Positions 24,980-35,300 of a stretch of DNA of 64,000 nt are shown here, in pieces (position 1 is the first letter of the stretch; every line of letters begins with the position of its first letter). Source of the stretch: an uncultured Lachnospiraceae bacterium (GTDB lineage Bacteria; Bacillota; Clostridia; Lachnospirales; Lachnospiraceae); the NCBI GenBank assembly GCA_910579505.1, contig CAJTTZ010000004.1:1-64000 (forward strand), written 5' to 3'. The position numbers and the translations under genes are program-made. The notes beneath the pieces are model-generated. The model saw only the letters and a program-made list of their open reading frames with translations. It did no database searches and was not told where the DNA came from.

Positions 24980-25720
24980 TTATGGCTTCAGCCAATTACT
25001 ATCTGGTCTCGCAATTAGACGGGCATTATTATACGCCATGTCCAACGTAAGACAAGTATGCCCTAAATATTGATTCCCTGTCGCATTTTTGCTTACAACA
25101 AGGGCCATATCCGGCACATTTTCATTAATCAGACAGATCGGTATCAAAAGCTGTATTTTCCCTTTATAATATTGAGGGACCGCTGTTTTATAATTGGCAT
25201 TTATCATCTGTTTTGCCCTTCGTACTGCACCGTCAAAAAGCATACTTTTGTTGTTGCTCTCCCTTATAGCCTCAGGAATTCTCAAAAAGTTATCCGGATC
25301 GTTAAATATATGCGAATACTGTGGTATAATTTCGCAATTTGTATCAAAAACCAAATCAGCCGGATTTGAAAAATAATTTGCCCTTTGCGGATATTCTGTC
25401 ACACCCATATTAGAAACTTGATACGAGGTATAAAATCCATCTAAAAACCATTTTTGCTTACCCTCATTCTGATTTGGGACAAAATAAGCGTATATTTCCT
25501 GATAAAAGTCTGTATACAACCCGGTATTAAACATGGCATATTCCTGTTGCTCAATCACTTTATCCTCTTCTACCAGTTTTTCTAATGTATGGTCAATATA
25601 ATTTTTTAAAATCACATTATCCGAGTTGAGCCCAAAACTCCATTTTTCGGGACACAACCCCGATAAAATATTGATTTTTTTATCATATTCATGGCAATAC
25701 GCAAACTGAAACAATTTCAT
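24980..25720 (-). CDS. DUF3825 domain-containing protein
   Basis: 246 residues from the ATG at 25720, 8 bases after AGGAG. The whole length matches the DUF3825 pattern as I know it: FNTGLYTDFYQEIYAYFVPN (about 63-82), RANYFSNPADLVFD, CEIIPQYSHIFND, AVPQYYKGKIQLLIPICLIN and the end TCLTLDMAYNNARLIARPDS. The function of this domain is not established. No signal peptide or membrane helix, so cytoplasmic. The gene is clearly more AT-rich than its neighbours, has its own promoter and terminator and splits two metal exporter genes, all of which suggest an acquired single-gene insertion. Confidence 0.82.
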   Translation of the reverse strand: MKLFQFAYCHEYDKKINILSGLCPEKWSFGLNSDNVILKNYIDHTLEKLVEEDKVIEQQEYAMFNTGLYTDFYQEIYAYFVPNQNEGKQKWFLDGFYTSYQVSNMGVTEYPQRANYFSNPADLVFDTNCEIIPQYSHIFNDPDNFLRIPEAIRESNNKSMLFDGAVRRAKQMINANYKTAVPQYYKGKIQLLIPICLINENVPDMALVVSKNATGNQYLGHTCLTLDMAYNNARLIARPDSNWLKP

Positions 25721-25747
25721 GCCCGTCACTCCTGTTCATTTTACACA

Positions 25748-25776
25748 ATTATATCACGCATTTTTATTAATATAAA
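25748..25776 (-). promoter_or_regulatory. Promoter of DUF3825 gene
   Basis: On the minus strand TTTATA (25776-25771), 17-base spacer, TGA-TATAAT with a perfect extended -10 (25753-25748). The expected transcript start is about 20 bases before the ATG at 25720. Confidence 0.65.
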
Positions 25777-25801
25777 CTTTTATATACGAAATTCAGTTTT
25801 T

Positions 25802-26686
25802 TCATTCCCCCGGATTCACATGCACCATGATATGCTTCACCTTGGGAAAATTCTTCTCGATGGAATCGTGCACCCGCTCCGCTGTCTCGTGGGCGCGCCG
25901 AAGCGTCTCCTCCCCGTTTGCACGTATCTCGATATCCACATAAATTTTGTTGCCGAAAACTCTCGTGTGCAAAAGGTCTACGCCGAGCACACCCTCCTGC
26001 GCCGCCGCGCATTCCCGAAGCGCGGCTTCCGTCTCCTCGTCGCACGCCTTGTCTACCATCTTATCCACCGCGTCCATAAAAATCTCGTATGCCGCTTTCT
26101 CAATAAACACGCAGATCACCACGCTCGCCACCGGGTCTAAGATCGGAAACCCGAGCCTTGCGCCGCCGATACCGATCAGGGCGCCCACGGAGGAGAGGGC
26201 GTCGGAGCGGTGATGCCATGCGTCCGCCATCAGCGCGCCGGAGTCGATCCGTCTGGCATGTACCTTCGTATACTGGTACATCGCCTCCTTCACGACGATG
26301 GAAACCGCTGCTGCCACAAGCGCGAGCCGCCCCGGCACCGTCAGACTGGCGTAATCTCCGCCCGCAATCTGTCTGAGCGCCGAATACCCGATTCCCAGAC
26401 CGGTAAAGGCAAGAATGGTGGCAAGCACAATCGCCGCCACGCACTCCAGCCGCTCATGCCCGTAAGGGTGGTTTTTATCCGATTCCTTCCTCGATATTCG
26501 AATGCCAATGATAACCACAACGGTACTGAACACATCAGACGCCGAGTGAATCGCGTCGGAAATGATCGCGCCGGAGTGTGCCAAAATACCCGCCAACAGC
26601 TTAAATACGGTCAGCGCACAGTTGGCGATAATGCTGACCGCCGAGACGCGCATGGCGACCCGCTCAAATTCCTCTTCCTTTTTCAA
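25802..26686 (-). CDS. Cation diffusion facilitator (CDF) family metal exporter
   Basis: 294 residues with six membrane segments. Metal-site pattern: HSASD in helix 2 (ISDAIHSASDV, about 42-52) and DAWHHRSD in helix 5 (about 154-161). The HPYGHERLE loop (about 73-81) and the cytoplasmic C-terminal dimer domain ending HIMVHVNPGE are typical. CDF proteins export Zn, Mn, Fe or Cd by proton antiport; the HxxxD/HxxxD-like pairs are compatible with several metals. Single gene, near the P1B ATPase, so the region may deal with metal excess. Confidence 0.92.
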   Translation of the reverse strand: MKKEEEFERVAMRVSAVSIIANCALTVFKLLAGILAHSGAIISDAIHSASDVFSTVVVIIGIRISRKESDKNHPYGHERLECVAAIVLATILAFTGLGIGYSALRQIAGGDYASLTVPGRLALVAAAVSIVVKEAMYQYTKVHARRIDSGALMADAWHHRSDALSSVGALIGIGGARLGFPILDPVASVVICVFIEKAAYEIFMDAVDKMVDKACDEETEAALRECAAAQEGVLGVDLLHTRVFGNKIYVDIEIRANGEETLRRAHETAERVHDSIEKNFPKVKHIMVHVNPGE

Positions 26687-26749
26687 ACTTTACACCTTGC
26701 TTTCTCAAAAATGTATTTCTTTCTAAATTCTGCCGCATCCGCCCTGCCG

Positions 26750-27217
26750 TTAATTTTCGTGCGGGATCTGATCTGTCAGACATTCTATAAAACTTTCAAA
26801 ACTGTCATTTACCTTTTTCATGCCAGCAGTCTCATGACTCCATAAACAGATACACCCATGCTCGTCTTCTTTTACGGAAATCACAAAATAATCTCCGCTT
26901 TCCTCCATGGCAAACGGAACATATCCGATCGGTATTACTTCCTCTTCCAACAGTGTATGATACACTTCTTCTATCGCCATATCCTCATACACGCCATGTT
27001 GAAAAGGCACAAAATGATTAACCGTCAATATCCTGTTGCCATCATTATAAATATATTCCTTGGGTATTCCGCCATTATGAAGCATATAAAAATCGGCAAA
27101 CTGTCCGGGAAACTGAAATTTCTCCTTCCTTTCAAAATTTCTGATATAGCTCTCCGATACCTTTTCCCCTTCCTTTTTATAAATATATGTTTCATGCATC
27201 TCTCCTGTATCAGTCAT
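26750..27217 (-). CDS. SMI1/KNR4 (SUKH-1) family protein, probable immunity protein
   Basis: 155 residues. FQFPGQFADFYMLHNGGIPK (about 34-53) is the SMI1/KNR4 signature and GYVPFAMEESGDYFVISV (about 98-115) the second conserved block, where the acidic residues bind partners. SUKH proteins commonly neutralise polymorphic toxins, and orphan copies are frequent in gut Firmicutes. No toxin gene is adjacent. The start is uncertain: the ATG at 27217 has no ribosome site, and one at 27199 has AGGAG too close. Lies between the CDF gene and purB on the same strand with gaps on both sides. Confidence 0.82.
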   Translation of the reverse strand: MTDTGEMHETYIYKKEGEKVSESYIRNFERKEKFQFPGQFADFYMLHNGGIPKEYIYNDGNRILTVNHFVPFQHGVYEDMAIEEVYHTLLEEEVIPIGYVPFAMEESGDYFVISVKEDEHGCICLWSHETAGMKKVNDSFESFIECLTDQIPHEN

Positions 27218-27351
27218 TCACAGCCATCTGTTCTTTCATAGCTGGTCTCATATAAAGCTCAACAAATTTTTATGAAGTGCTTTTCATTCTAATCTATCAC
27301 ATCCGCCCTCCCCGCGCAAGTATTTTCTTTGTTTTTTCACAAATAAAATAT

Positions 27352-27387
27352 CGGCAGTTCGTCCAAACTAACTAGGACAAACTGCCG
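27352..27387 (-). terminator. Terminator of purB
   Basis: Long stem CGGCAGTTcGTCC / GGACaAACTGCCG with one mismatch, followed on the minus strand by ATATTTTATTTG. It lies 28 bases after the purB stop codon. Confidence 0.8.
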
Positions 27388-27414
27388 GCATACTTCAATT
27401 TCATAAAATCGCGG

Positions 27415-28866
27415 TTACACGGTGATCTCCGCCGTCACGCCCAGCATCTCCTTATTCTCCGTGAGAATCGGATTCACGATCTCTTTTAAGAACTTCTCCA
27501 CCTGCAGCGGCGCGCGCCCCACATAGTTAGACGGCTCCATGGTCTTTTGCAGGTCTTCCAGACTCATATTGAAAGCCGGGTCCGCCGCGATCAGCTCCAG
27601 CAGGTTATTTTCCTTTCCTTCTCTTTTCACATTGGCGCCTGCAATCATGGAGAGCTCCCTGATCTTCTCGTGCAGTTCCTGTCTGTTGCCCCCGGCTTTG
27701 ACGGCATCCATCATAATATTCTCCGTCGCCATAAAGGGCAGTTCGCTCATCAGGCGTTTCGTTATCACTTTATCGTACACAACCAGACCGTCCACCACAT
27801 TCAGGCACAGGTCCAGGATCCCGTCCACCGCGAGAAACGCCTCGGGAACGGAAAGACGCTTGTTGGCCGAGTCGTCCAGCGTCCGCTCAAACCACTGGAC
27901 AGAAGAAGTGATCGCCGGATTCAAGGCATCCACCATCACGAACCGGGCAAGGGAAGCAATACGCTCGCTGCGCATGGGGTTTCTCTTGTAAGCCATTGCC
28001 GAGGAACCGATCTGGCTCTTCTCAAAAGGCTCCTCCACTTCCTTCAGATGCTGGAGCAGACGGATGTCGTTCGACATCTTGTGGGCGGAAGCCGCGATGC
28101 CCGCCAGAATGTTGCACACTCTCGTGTCCACCTTGCGGGAGTATGTCTGCCCGGACACGGGATAGCACTTCTCAAATCCCATCTTTTCAGCGATCATGGG
28201 GTCTATCTTGTCTATGGTCTCCTGGTCGCCGTCAAAAAGCTCCTGGAAGGACGCCTGCGTGCCCGTGGTGCCCTTGGACCCCAAAAGTTTCAGACTCCCC
28301 AGCACATAATCCAGATCTTCCAGATCGAGACAGAACTCCTGCGCCCAGAGGGTCGCCCGCTTTCCGACGGTGGTAGGCTGCGCGGGCTGGAAATGGGTAA
28401 ACGCCAGTGTCGGCAGCTCCTTGTATTCTTCCGCAAATTTCGCAAGCTCCGCAATCACGTTCACCAGCTTTTTCTTCACCAACGTAAGCGCCTCCCGCAT
28501 CACGATAATGTCCGTGTTGTCCCCCACGTAGCAGGAGGTTGCGCCGAGATGGATGATGCCCGCCGCCTTGGGGCACTGCTGCCCGTAGGCGTAGACATGG
28601 CTCATCACGTCGTGGCGCACTTCCTTCTCTCTCGCCTTCGCCACGTCGTAATTGATGTCCTCCGCGTGCTTCTTAAGCTCGTCGATCTGCTCTTTCGTAA
28701 TGACAGGCTTGCCGTTCTGGGAAAGCCCAAGCTCCATCTCCGTCTCCGCCAGCGCGATCCAAAGCCGCCGCCACGTCCGAAATTTCATGTCCGGGGAAAA
28801 AATATACTGCATCTCCTTACTCGCATACCGCTCCGACAGGGGGCTTACATACTTATCTGTACTCAT
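27415..28866 (-). CDS. purB: Adenylosuccinate lyase
   Basis: 483 residues. The fumarase-superfamily signature is GSSAMAYKRNPMRSE (about 292-306), whose Ser is the catalytic base region, preceded by HLGATSCYVGDNTD (about 105-118) and TLAFTHFQPAQPTTVGKRA (about 154-172). The long form with an extended C-terminus is usual for this branch. It cleaves SAICAR and adenylosuccinate, releasing fumarate, in IMP and AMP synthesis. It begins 38 bases after the DUF5717/DUF5716 operon with no terminator I can see between, so it may be read from that operon as well. Confidence 0.96.
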   Translation of the reverse strand: MSTDKYVSPLSERYASKEMQYIFSPDMKFRTWRRLWIALAETEMELGLSQNGKPVITKEQIDELKKHAEDINYDVAKAREKEVRHDVMSHVYAYGQQCPKAAGIIHLGATSCYVGDNTDIIVMREALTLVKKKLVNVIAELAKFAEEYKELPTLAFTHFQPAQPTTVGKRATLWAQEFCLDLEDLDYVLGSLKLLGSKGTTGTQASFQELFDGDQETIDKIDPMIAEKMGFEKCYPVSGQTYSRKVDTRVCNILAGIAASAHKMSNDIRLLQHLKEVEEPFEKSQIGSSAMAYKRNPMRSERIASLARFVMVDALNPAITSSVQWFERTLDDSANKRLSVPEAFLAVDGILDLCLNVVDGLVVYDKVITKRLMSELPFMATENIMMDAVKAGGNRQELHEKIRELSMIAGANVKREGKENNLLELIAADPAFNMSLEDLQKTMEPSNYVGRAPLQVEKFLKEIVNPILTENKEMLGVTAEITV

Positions 28867-28904
28867 CTTTTTCTTTCCTTTCTATCGTATCATTTTGCAG
28901 ATAA

Positions 28905-30086
28905 TTAGGAATTAAACTTCTGCTCATATTCCTCCACCGTCTGCATAATCTCTTTTGCGTATTTCGGGTATTTCTCCACCAGGGCCTTGATATCTTTCTG
29001 GGATGTGCCCGCTACTACTTCCCTGTTATAATCCATACGCCGTCTCAGGGACTGCCTGCGGATAATCAGATTGTGCCTGATCTCCACCATCTCTTTGGAA
29101 TCGAGAATCGCCTCCGTCTGGTGCAGCCAGATAGCCGGGTCCTGTATCTGATAGCATTTTAAAATCTGCAGAAGTTCCTGCTCGCTGTAATCCAGATCCA
29201 GCTCAGCCCTGCGGAATTTCTCCCGCTCCTCCTTCTCAATCTTATAATTCTCCCACATTTCCGTCAGCTCTTTGGCGCTGTTTACGCCATATTTCATATA
29301 CAGATATTCAAGGAGGTTCGTGTTGTTCACATAGCGTATTTTTACTTTATTCTGCAGGAGAATAATTTTGTTAATTCCTGTCTCAACTCTCCTGAGCTCC
29401 TTTCTGGCGTCCATATGCTTTACATAGATCAGAGTAATCGCCACCGCCGCCACGCCGGCTGTTAACAGATACCCAAGCTTCGTGTCCATCTCCAGAAAGA
29501 ACTGCAGGAACAAAAGCAGCAGCGTACAGAGCCCCAGCGCGGTCACACAGATAACAGCCATGCCCTTTGTATCGGAAATCAGCCGCATCACCTCGCCCTT
29601 TCTGTAGAGATAAGCGTGCTTCTCCCCCTCCAGACGGCTCAGGTCCTTGCGGATCAGTTCCTGGTAATTCTCCGCGTCGGTAATCTTGGTAAAAGCCTCC
29701 TCCATCTGGTCTTCCATGCGTTCCACCAGACGGTACTTCTCATCCGTAATCCGATGGGGACGTCCCATGAAGTCCGTCTTTCTCTCCTGCAGAAGGGACA
29801 CGCGCTTCGCACAGTCCTTAAGCTGCTCGCTCTCCTCCTGCGGCAGCGCCTCAATCTCCTCCATATCTTTTAAGTAGGAGGTGACCATGTTGTACTCAAA
29901 GTTCAGGTTTTCCAGTTCCTTTGTGGCGTCCGCTATCTTCTCCAGACAATTTTTTACATAGTCGCTTCTCTGTTCCTTATTGTCAAAGTCTATCTCCCGC
30001 GAGGATTCCTCCTCTTCCCACTCTTCCTCGTCATACTCGTCGTAATCCCTGCGGAATCTGCTAAGCAGTCTCTTAATAAAGCCCAT
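28905..30086 (-). CDS. Coiled-coil membrane protein of the DUF5716/DUF5717 operon
   Basis: 393 residues. A highly acidic head (DYDEYDEEEWEEEESS, about 14-29), coiled coils at about 35-160, two hydrophobic helices at about 175-196 and 203-221 (VICVTALGLCTLLLLFLQFF and LGYLLTAGVAAVAITLIYV), then a second helical region to the end. So both large parts probably face the cytoplasm and the pair of helices forms a hairpin in the membrane. I do not recognise the family. As last gene of the four-gene operon it may anchor the Hsp70-like protein and its partners to the membrane; this is inference from context. Confidence 0.7.
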   Translation of the reverse strand: MGFIKRLLSRFRRDYDEYDEEEWEEEESSREIDFDNKEQRSDYVKNCLEKIADATKELENLNFEYNMVTSYLKDMEEIEALPQEESEQLKDCAKRVSLLQERKTDFMGRPHRITDEKYRLVERMEDQMEEAFTKITDAENYQELIRKDLSRLEGEKHAYLYRKGEVMRLISDTKGMAVICVTALGLCTLLLLFLQFFLEMDTKLGYLLTAGVAAVAITLIYVKHMDARKELRRVETGINKIILLQNKVKIRYVNNTNLLEYLYMKYGVNSAKELTEMWENYKIEKEEREKFRRAELDLDYSEQELLQILKCYQIQDPAIWLHQTEAILDSKEMVEIRHNLIIRRQSLRRRMDYNREVVAGTSQKDIKALVEKYPKYAKEIMQTVEEYEQKFNS

Positions 30087-30115
30087 GTTTACTCCTCTTC
30101 CGAAGCATTCTGCCT

Positions 30116-30964
30116 CTATCTCATGCTCCTGCGGTACCTCTCCTTCAGTCCCGCCGTCAGTTTTCCAATCTCTTCATAATAAGGCGTGGAACCGCCGAGC
30201 GCGCCCGAGCCCTCCTCCTTCATTACCTGGTAGGTGACAAGCATCCTGTTTTCATCCGTTCCCTCAAAAGAGCCTTCCGCCCGCTTTACCATCCGCTCCA
30301 CCTCCAAAGACAGCTCATGGTACTCGGGATGCGCCGCAATATATTCAATATACGCATTCTCCTGCTGCCCCATACGCAGCGCAGCCAGATACATCTTAAG
30401 CCCTTCTTTCTTTCCGTCCGTCTGGTAAGATTTCATAAACCAGTCGGCCGCCTGTCCATAGAAAAACATGCCCGCGCAGGCGACTCCCATATTGTGGTAA
30501 AGCCTTGCCAGAAGAAGTTTTTCATTTGACGGCACCTCTGCGGCAAGGCTCTGGTACTGCTGCAACGCCGCCAGATAACGCTTCTCCCCGAGAAGATAGT
30601 CCGCTTTCGCCTTCTGCCGCTCATAGGGACTTAAGCCATCGTTGCCCCGCACAATCTCTTCCGTCCTCGCGTTGACGTCCGGCGGATAGATATTCACATA
30701 CTCCAAAACCGCGCCCACATAAGCCGCCGTGGAACCCCGTCTGTTTAACAGCGCGTCCAGCGTATGCGCCAGGTCGCTCAAGCAGCACTCCTCCTCAAGC
30801 CATCTGACCATGCCCCGCTGCATGATCTCCGCGTCCAGAAGTTCCGCCCTGTCCACGAAAAGGAAGCACAGTTCTTCCACCGAATATAGGTTTACATAAA
30901 ACCTTTCCATATAGTAGGGGTTCTCCGCCCGCCTGCCTGTTCCCAGGATCATCTGACCGTCCAT
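30116..30964 (-). CDS. Helical-repeat (TPR-like) protein of the DUF5716/DUF5717 operon
   Basis: 282 residues, no signal peptide, nearly all helical. The middle (about 115-200) reads like tetratricopeptide repeats: KADYLLGEKRYLAALQQYQS, LLLARLYHNMGVACAGMFFY and AADWFMKSYQTDGKKEGLKM, with the typical small residues in place. TPR domains bind peptides and are common partners of Hsp70 proteins. GAGGGA precedes the ATG. It sits between the actin/Hsp70-like gene (65-base gap) and the membrane coiled-coil gene (29-base gap). Function unknown. Confidence 0.7.
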   Translation of the reverse strand: MDGQMILGTGRRAENPYYMERFYVNLYSVEELCFLFVDRAELLDAEIMQRGMVRWLEEECCLSDLAHTLDALLNRRGSTAAYVGAVLEYVNIYPPDVNARTEEIVRGNDGLSPYERQKAKADYLLGEKRYLAALQQYQSLAAEVPSNEKLLLARLYHNMGVACAGMFFYGQAADWFMKSYQTDGKKEGLKMYLAALRMGQQENAYIEYIAAHPEYHELSLEVERMVKRAEGSFEGTDENRMLVTYQVMKEEGSGALGGSTPYYEEIGKLTAGLKERYRRSMR

Positions 30965-31029
30965 CTTTTTCGTCCCTCATCGCTTCGGTAAACGCCGGGC
31001 AAAGTGTTTCCCGCGCCGACTGCATTTCC

Positions 31030-32343
31030 CTAAATAATCTGAAACGATTCCTCCCATTTCTGTCCTGTCGCGGGGAAAAACTCTCCCAGCCCCAGGTCCG
31101 TCACGATTACCGTCACCGTATCTGCACAGGCCATCGCCACATCCAGCGCGTATCTGGTAAATGGCGCGCCCGTATCCCTCGCCCCTGTGAGGGGAATCGT
31201 CCTCGTCTCCACATTTTTTCCGTTAAGCGGCGTGACCACGAAGGAGACTGCCTTTTCCTTACCAAGGAGAATCTCGCAGGACTTATGCAGGTCGTACCAG
31301 TTTTCCCCGGCGTCCAAAAGTGCATAATAGGATTCTTTTCCCTGCCGCAGCACCCGCATGCCGATGTTTGCCTTTAATTTGTCTTCACCCAGGAAAATAT
31401 GGGTCTTTCCCGCCTCAGAAGCGTCAAACTTCTCCAAGAGGCTGTAGACCGCTCCCCTGCTGTAAAGATTATTCCCCTGAAATACCCGCCTGTTCCGGCA
31501 GAGAAACTGCAGCGATCTTTTATGCCACTCCTCCCTGAAACCGTCCCCCAGAAGATAGGCCGAAGAGACAATCCGCCCCTCGCAGAGTTTCTCAAGAATC
31601 CCCAGAAAACGTTCGTCAGCCAGCCGGAAGGCGTCCTCCTTCACAGCCTCTTCCTCATCCTCCTGAGGCACCACGAGCGTCTCGTAGCTTGCCTCTTCAA
31701 TCAGGGCCACGATGGGCGTAGTCCGCTTGTTGCACTCCATGCGGTAAGTTTTCAGGTATTTCCCGTCATGCTCGCAGACCACCACCTGATACGCCCACAG
31801 TTCCGAAGGCTGGTACAGCATAAAGGAATAAAGACTCTCCGTGTGGTTCTGGAAATAAATATGCTCCGTTTTAACCTGAAGATTTGCCGCCACCTGTAAA
31901 AGTATCTCCACCATGCGGTCATCCATCTTATCCACCGTAAACAGCAGAGCGCCGATGTGTTCCACCGGAACAATGAAGCTCATCAGCCCCAGACTTCTCC
32001 TGATAAAAAGAGTCAGAAGCGCCACCGGGTCATAGGTCTCCCCGTCCAGTTCGATCTCCGTTCCCTTTCTGGCCAGATTCAAAATATCGTCCACCGGGCA
32101 CATGGTTTCCTCTCCGGCGCTCTTGACCGCTTCCTTGCCGTAAAGCCACTGGTTGGTCCCTTTTCGTTTACATAACATAAAAGGGATATTGTACTGCTTC
32201 GTCCCCACCACGGGCGCAACCGTCTCCACATCACTCTCGCCAAAGAGGCAGTAACTGATCTGGGTATACCTCTCCCCGAGATCGTACCCCACAAATACGC
32301 TTCCCCTATGCGGTTTGTCATCCTCTTTTGTCCCCAGAAACAT
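31030..32343 (-). CDS. DUF5716 family protein, divergent Hsp70/actin-fold ATPase-like
   Basis: 437 residues. I read it as an actin/Hsp70-type fold: phosphate loop 1 VGYDLGERYTQISY (about 18-31), a YGKEAV segment (about 68-73) like VGxxA of Hsp70, a second strand pair VVVCEHDGKYLKTYRM (about 190-205), and the adenosine-side element SAYLLGDGFREEWHKRS (about 261-277) followed by SRGAVYSLLE where Hsp70 has GAA. The last 125 residues are strand-rich, as in a substrate-binding beta-sandwich. Lachnospiraceae annotate this family DUF5716. It is 12 bases behind the DUF5717 gene. ATP binding is inferred, not shown. Confidence 0.75.
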   Translation of the reverse strand: MFLGTKEDDKPHRGSVFVGYDLGERYTQISYCLFGESDVETVAPVVGTKQYNIPFMLCKRKGTNQWLYGKEAVKSAGEETMCPVDDILNLARKGTEIELDGETYDPVALLTLFIRRSLGLMSFIVPVEHIGALLFTVDKMDDRMVEILLQVAANLQVKTEHIYFQNHTESLYSFMLYQPSELWAYQVVVCEHDGKYLKTYRMECNKRTTPIVALIEEASYETLVVPQEDEEEAVKEDAFRLADERFLGILEKLCEGRIVSSAYLLGDGFREEWHKRSLQFLCRNRRVFQGNNLYSRGAVYSLLEKFDASEAGKTHIFLGEDKLKANIGMRVLRQGKESYYALLDAGENWYDLHKSCEILLGKEKAVSFVVTPLNGKNVETRTIPLTGARDTGAPFTRYALDVAMACADTVTVIVTDLGLGEFFPATGQKWEESFQII

Positions 32344-32355
32344 AAACCATTTCCT

Positions 32356-35300
32356 CTATCTTACCGTAAAAATCTGCTCTACCATGTGATCCTGTTTGAA
32401 ATATACCGACAGCAGATCGTTCACCGTATCGTAATCATGCAGAGTCTTTCCTATCATAATATCATTTAAAATACTGAATCTCCCCTCCTGGATATCCTCC
32501 CCGGCATCGCCTTTTTGAATCACGTCGCTCACCACAAGCTGTTCCCCGTTCTCCGATTCCTCCGTAATATAATACCTAAGCTGCTCCCCGAAAAACAGTA
32601 TGAACTCTCTGACACAGATCCCGCCGAACATGTCCCGCATCTCCTCGTGCGTGTATTCCTCTCCGCCCGCGCCTTCTTCCTGAATCAGGTAATGAATCAT
32701 CACCCGGGCGCCGGAAGTCGTCCGATACTCCACCATGGTCTTATCCAGATAAGCGCTAAGCTGCGGCACACAGCCGAAATACTTTCGATAAAAAGGCATC
32801 ACGATTCCCTGCGCGAGAAGCGACTCAAGAAAGACGCCACACAGTTTCTGCACATCCGCATCCCGCTCCCTGTCCGCAAAATAGCGCAGATAAGCGATAC
32901 GGCAGACCGGATGCAGGGGCGCTTCCTCCTGATAAAGCTGCCGCACACTCTCAAACACATAAGGGTTCGCCGGCTCTTCCTTTACGACATCATCATAACA
33001 GCACGCCGATACAAACGCCGCCCTGATCCGTTCACTGCCGCCGCCCTTCGTGTAGGACCGAAAAATATCCAGCCACTCTTCCACCCGTACGCCGGTATAC
33101 AGCATCTGTACAAGCATACGCTCGCACAGCCTGTAAGTATCCACGCCGAAGTCTTTCGCCAGCTTCCATATATCCCGCATCTGTCCGACGCTCCCGGAAA
33201 ACCAGCGCACGAGATAGTCAAGCACATTGTCGTCATACTTCCCCTTCTGCACCACATAGAGAAGCATCCCCGTAACAAACGGGTCATCCTCCGTCTCCGT
33301 CAGGTCGAGAAGCCTGCTGCCCAGCTTAAGGATCGTTTTCGCATCCATATCGTAAGGCCCGAAGCGTCTGACCCACTCGTAAGCCTCCTCGTACATACCC
33401 CGGTTTACGAGAAGACGCACGATCTTTCCCCGGTCACGGCGGCTCACATCCGCTAGCTGGAGGGTAAACAAGTACTCATCCAGTTCCCTCATTCTGTCAT
33501 TTTCATAATAAAAGTCTACCACTATGGGATAGATTTTCTTCTTTTCCTCTTCCTCGATCCGTTCCGATGCGGACAACAGCGCGAATAAGTCCACATTGTC
33601 CTCCTGCACCGCAAACGTGTGCTGGCGTGCATAGCAGGCATAAACCGCATATCCCAGGTGATTTCTCACAAAGGGGGCAATCATCAGCGCAAGTCTGGCC
33701 GGTTTCATCAATGCCTCCACGGTATATGTCATGCCCTCTGTAAAAATGTTCCCCTCGCCGTCGCCTAAAAGCACCCGGCAGTCATTGTCATAGATCGGCA
33801 CAAAAGCCCTGCCGTCCGTCATGGGAAACCGCTTGATATCCGACCGGCAGGCGTACGAAAGCAGCACCTCTTTTGCATTTTCTGCCTCCGTCCTGACCTC
33901 CCTCATAAAAAGCAGGGACACGAGCGACCGGGCGGTCTGCTCATCAATCATGGAAAGCGTCAGAAAATGATCGTAAAGATACGCCAGATCCCGGTTGATT
34001 CTGCCACGGCCAATCTGTTCCAGCACAAAACGCTCCATAGCCGCCATATAGTTTACATAAATATCAGCCAGCTCCTCCCGGCGCCTGTGCACATAAGCAT
34101 AGAGATAAGCTGTGACCTCATAGTGCAGATCGCTTCTGTAAGCAAAATACAAAAGGACCATTTTAGGCAGCTCGCCGTCGAAATTCCGGGGAAGCGACAT
34201 CATATAATATTCATAAAGTCTGGTGATACGCAGATTTTCCTCAACACCCGCACGGTACCACGGAAAGTATGCCTCCCCGCTTCGGTTCCCCTTAATTAAC
34301 AGGGTACAGATCTCGTGCAGTACCTCCTTGTGGGGAATCAGTCCGTAGCAGCCTTTCAAAATGCGAAACAGGCTCTCGGAATAGCTCCGCTTCTGCCCGG
34401 CAAGATACACCACCTGCAGAAGGATTTCCTCCTGCATCACGCCGTTCTTGACTGCATAGGTCAATATCTGTTCCTCAAAGAGATCCAGTTTGCGCAGCAT
34501 CGCCGGATTCATACAGAGAATATTCCACGCCTCGATATAGATCATCGGAGAGGTACAGTGATGGATAAACAGGTCCTCCAGAAGCAGCCATCTTCGGGAA
34601 ACACTCTCCACATACTCCTCGGACAGATACAGCAACAGCCATGCGATCCGCCAGTCGTCCTTTCTCCTGCTGTAAATCAGCGAAACCGTCTCCGCCACCT
34701 CATCCACATAGGAATCATCCTCGCCGACGAGCGTGGTCAGGTAGAGATAATAACACCAGAGCGCCGGATTTTCTTCCCGCAGAGCGATCACACGCTCCCG
34801 CAGTTTCTCGATCTGCCATTTCGCCTCGTTGTCCTTCTCCTGGGACAAAAGCATCTGTCCACGAAACAGCTTCACCGCCACGTCCTTATCGTCAAGCTGC
34901 TCCATGCGCGTCAAAAGCTTTCCTGTCTCCGCAAGCCAGGTGGCCGTCCCGATTTTCTTTAAACGGTGCGCCTGATAGTATTCCATCAGCTGTACCGTGA
35001 GCTGTTTCTTTTCCCGCTTTGCCCCAAACGTCCTTATGCCGGGCACGCGCTGTACCACAGTGACGGGAATCCGCATTGTGCCGTTCTCACGCACAAGCAC
35101 AATCGCACCATAATTATAGCCGCCGTGCAGCTTTTCCAGATCTATCCCATAATAGAGCCGGTAAATATTGTCCGCGAAGGACTCCTCCCCCGCAGCCTCC
35201 TCCTGCAACTTTAAAAAATCCCCTTCCGTCTGAAACCGCAGTCGCGTATATCCCCAGCCGTTTCGGTTTATGACAAGGGCGTACCGCGCGTCCCCGGCCG

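Noticed and set aside
27547..28908. 453-codon open frame on the plus strand
   Set aside because: Exact shadow of purB in the opposite strand, rich in His, Arg and Leu, no ribosome site.
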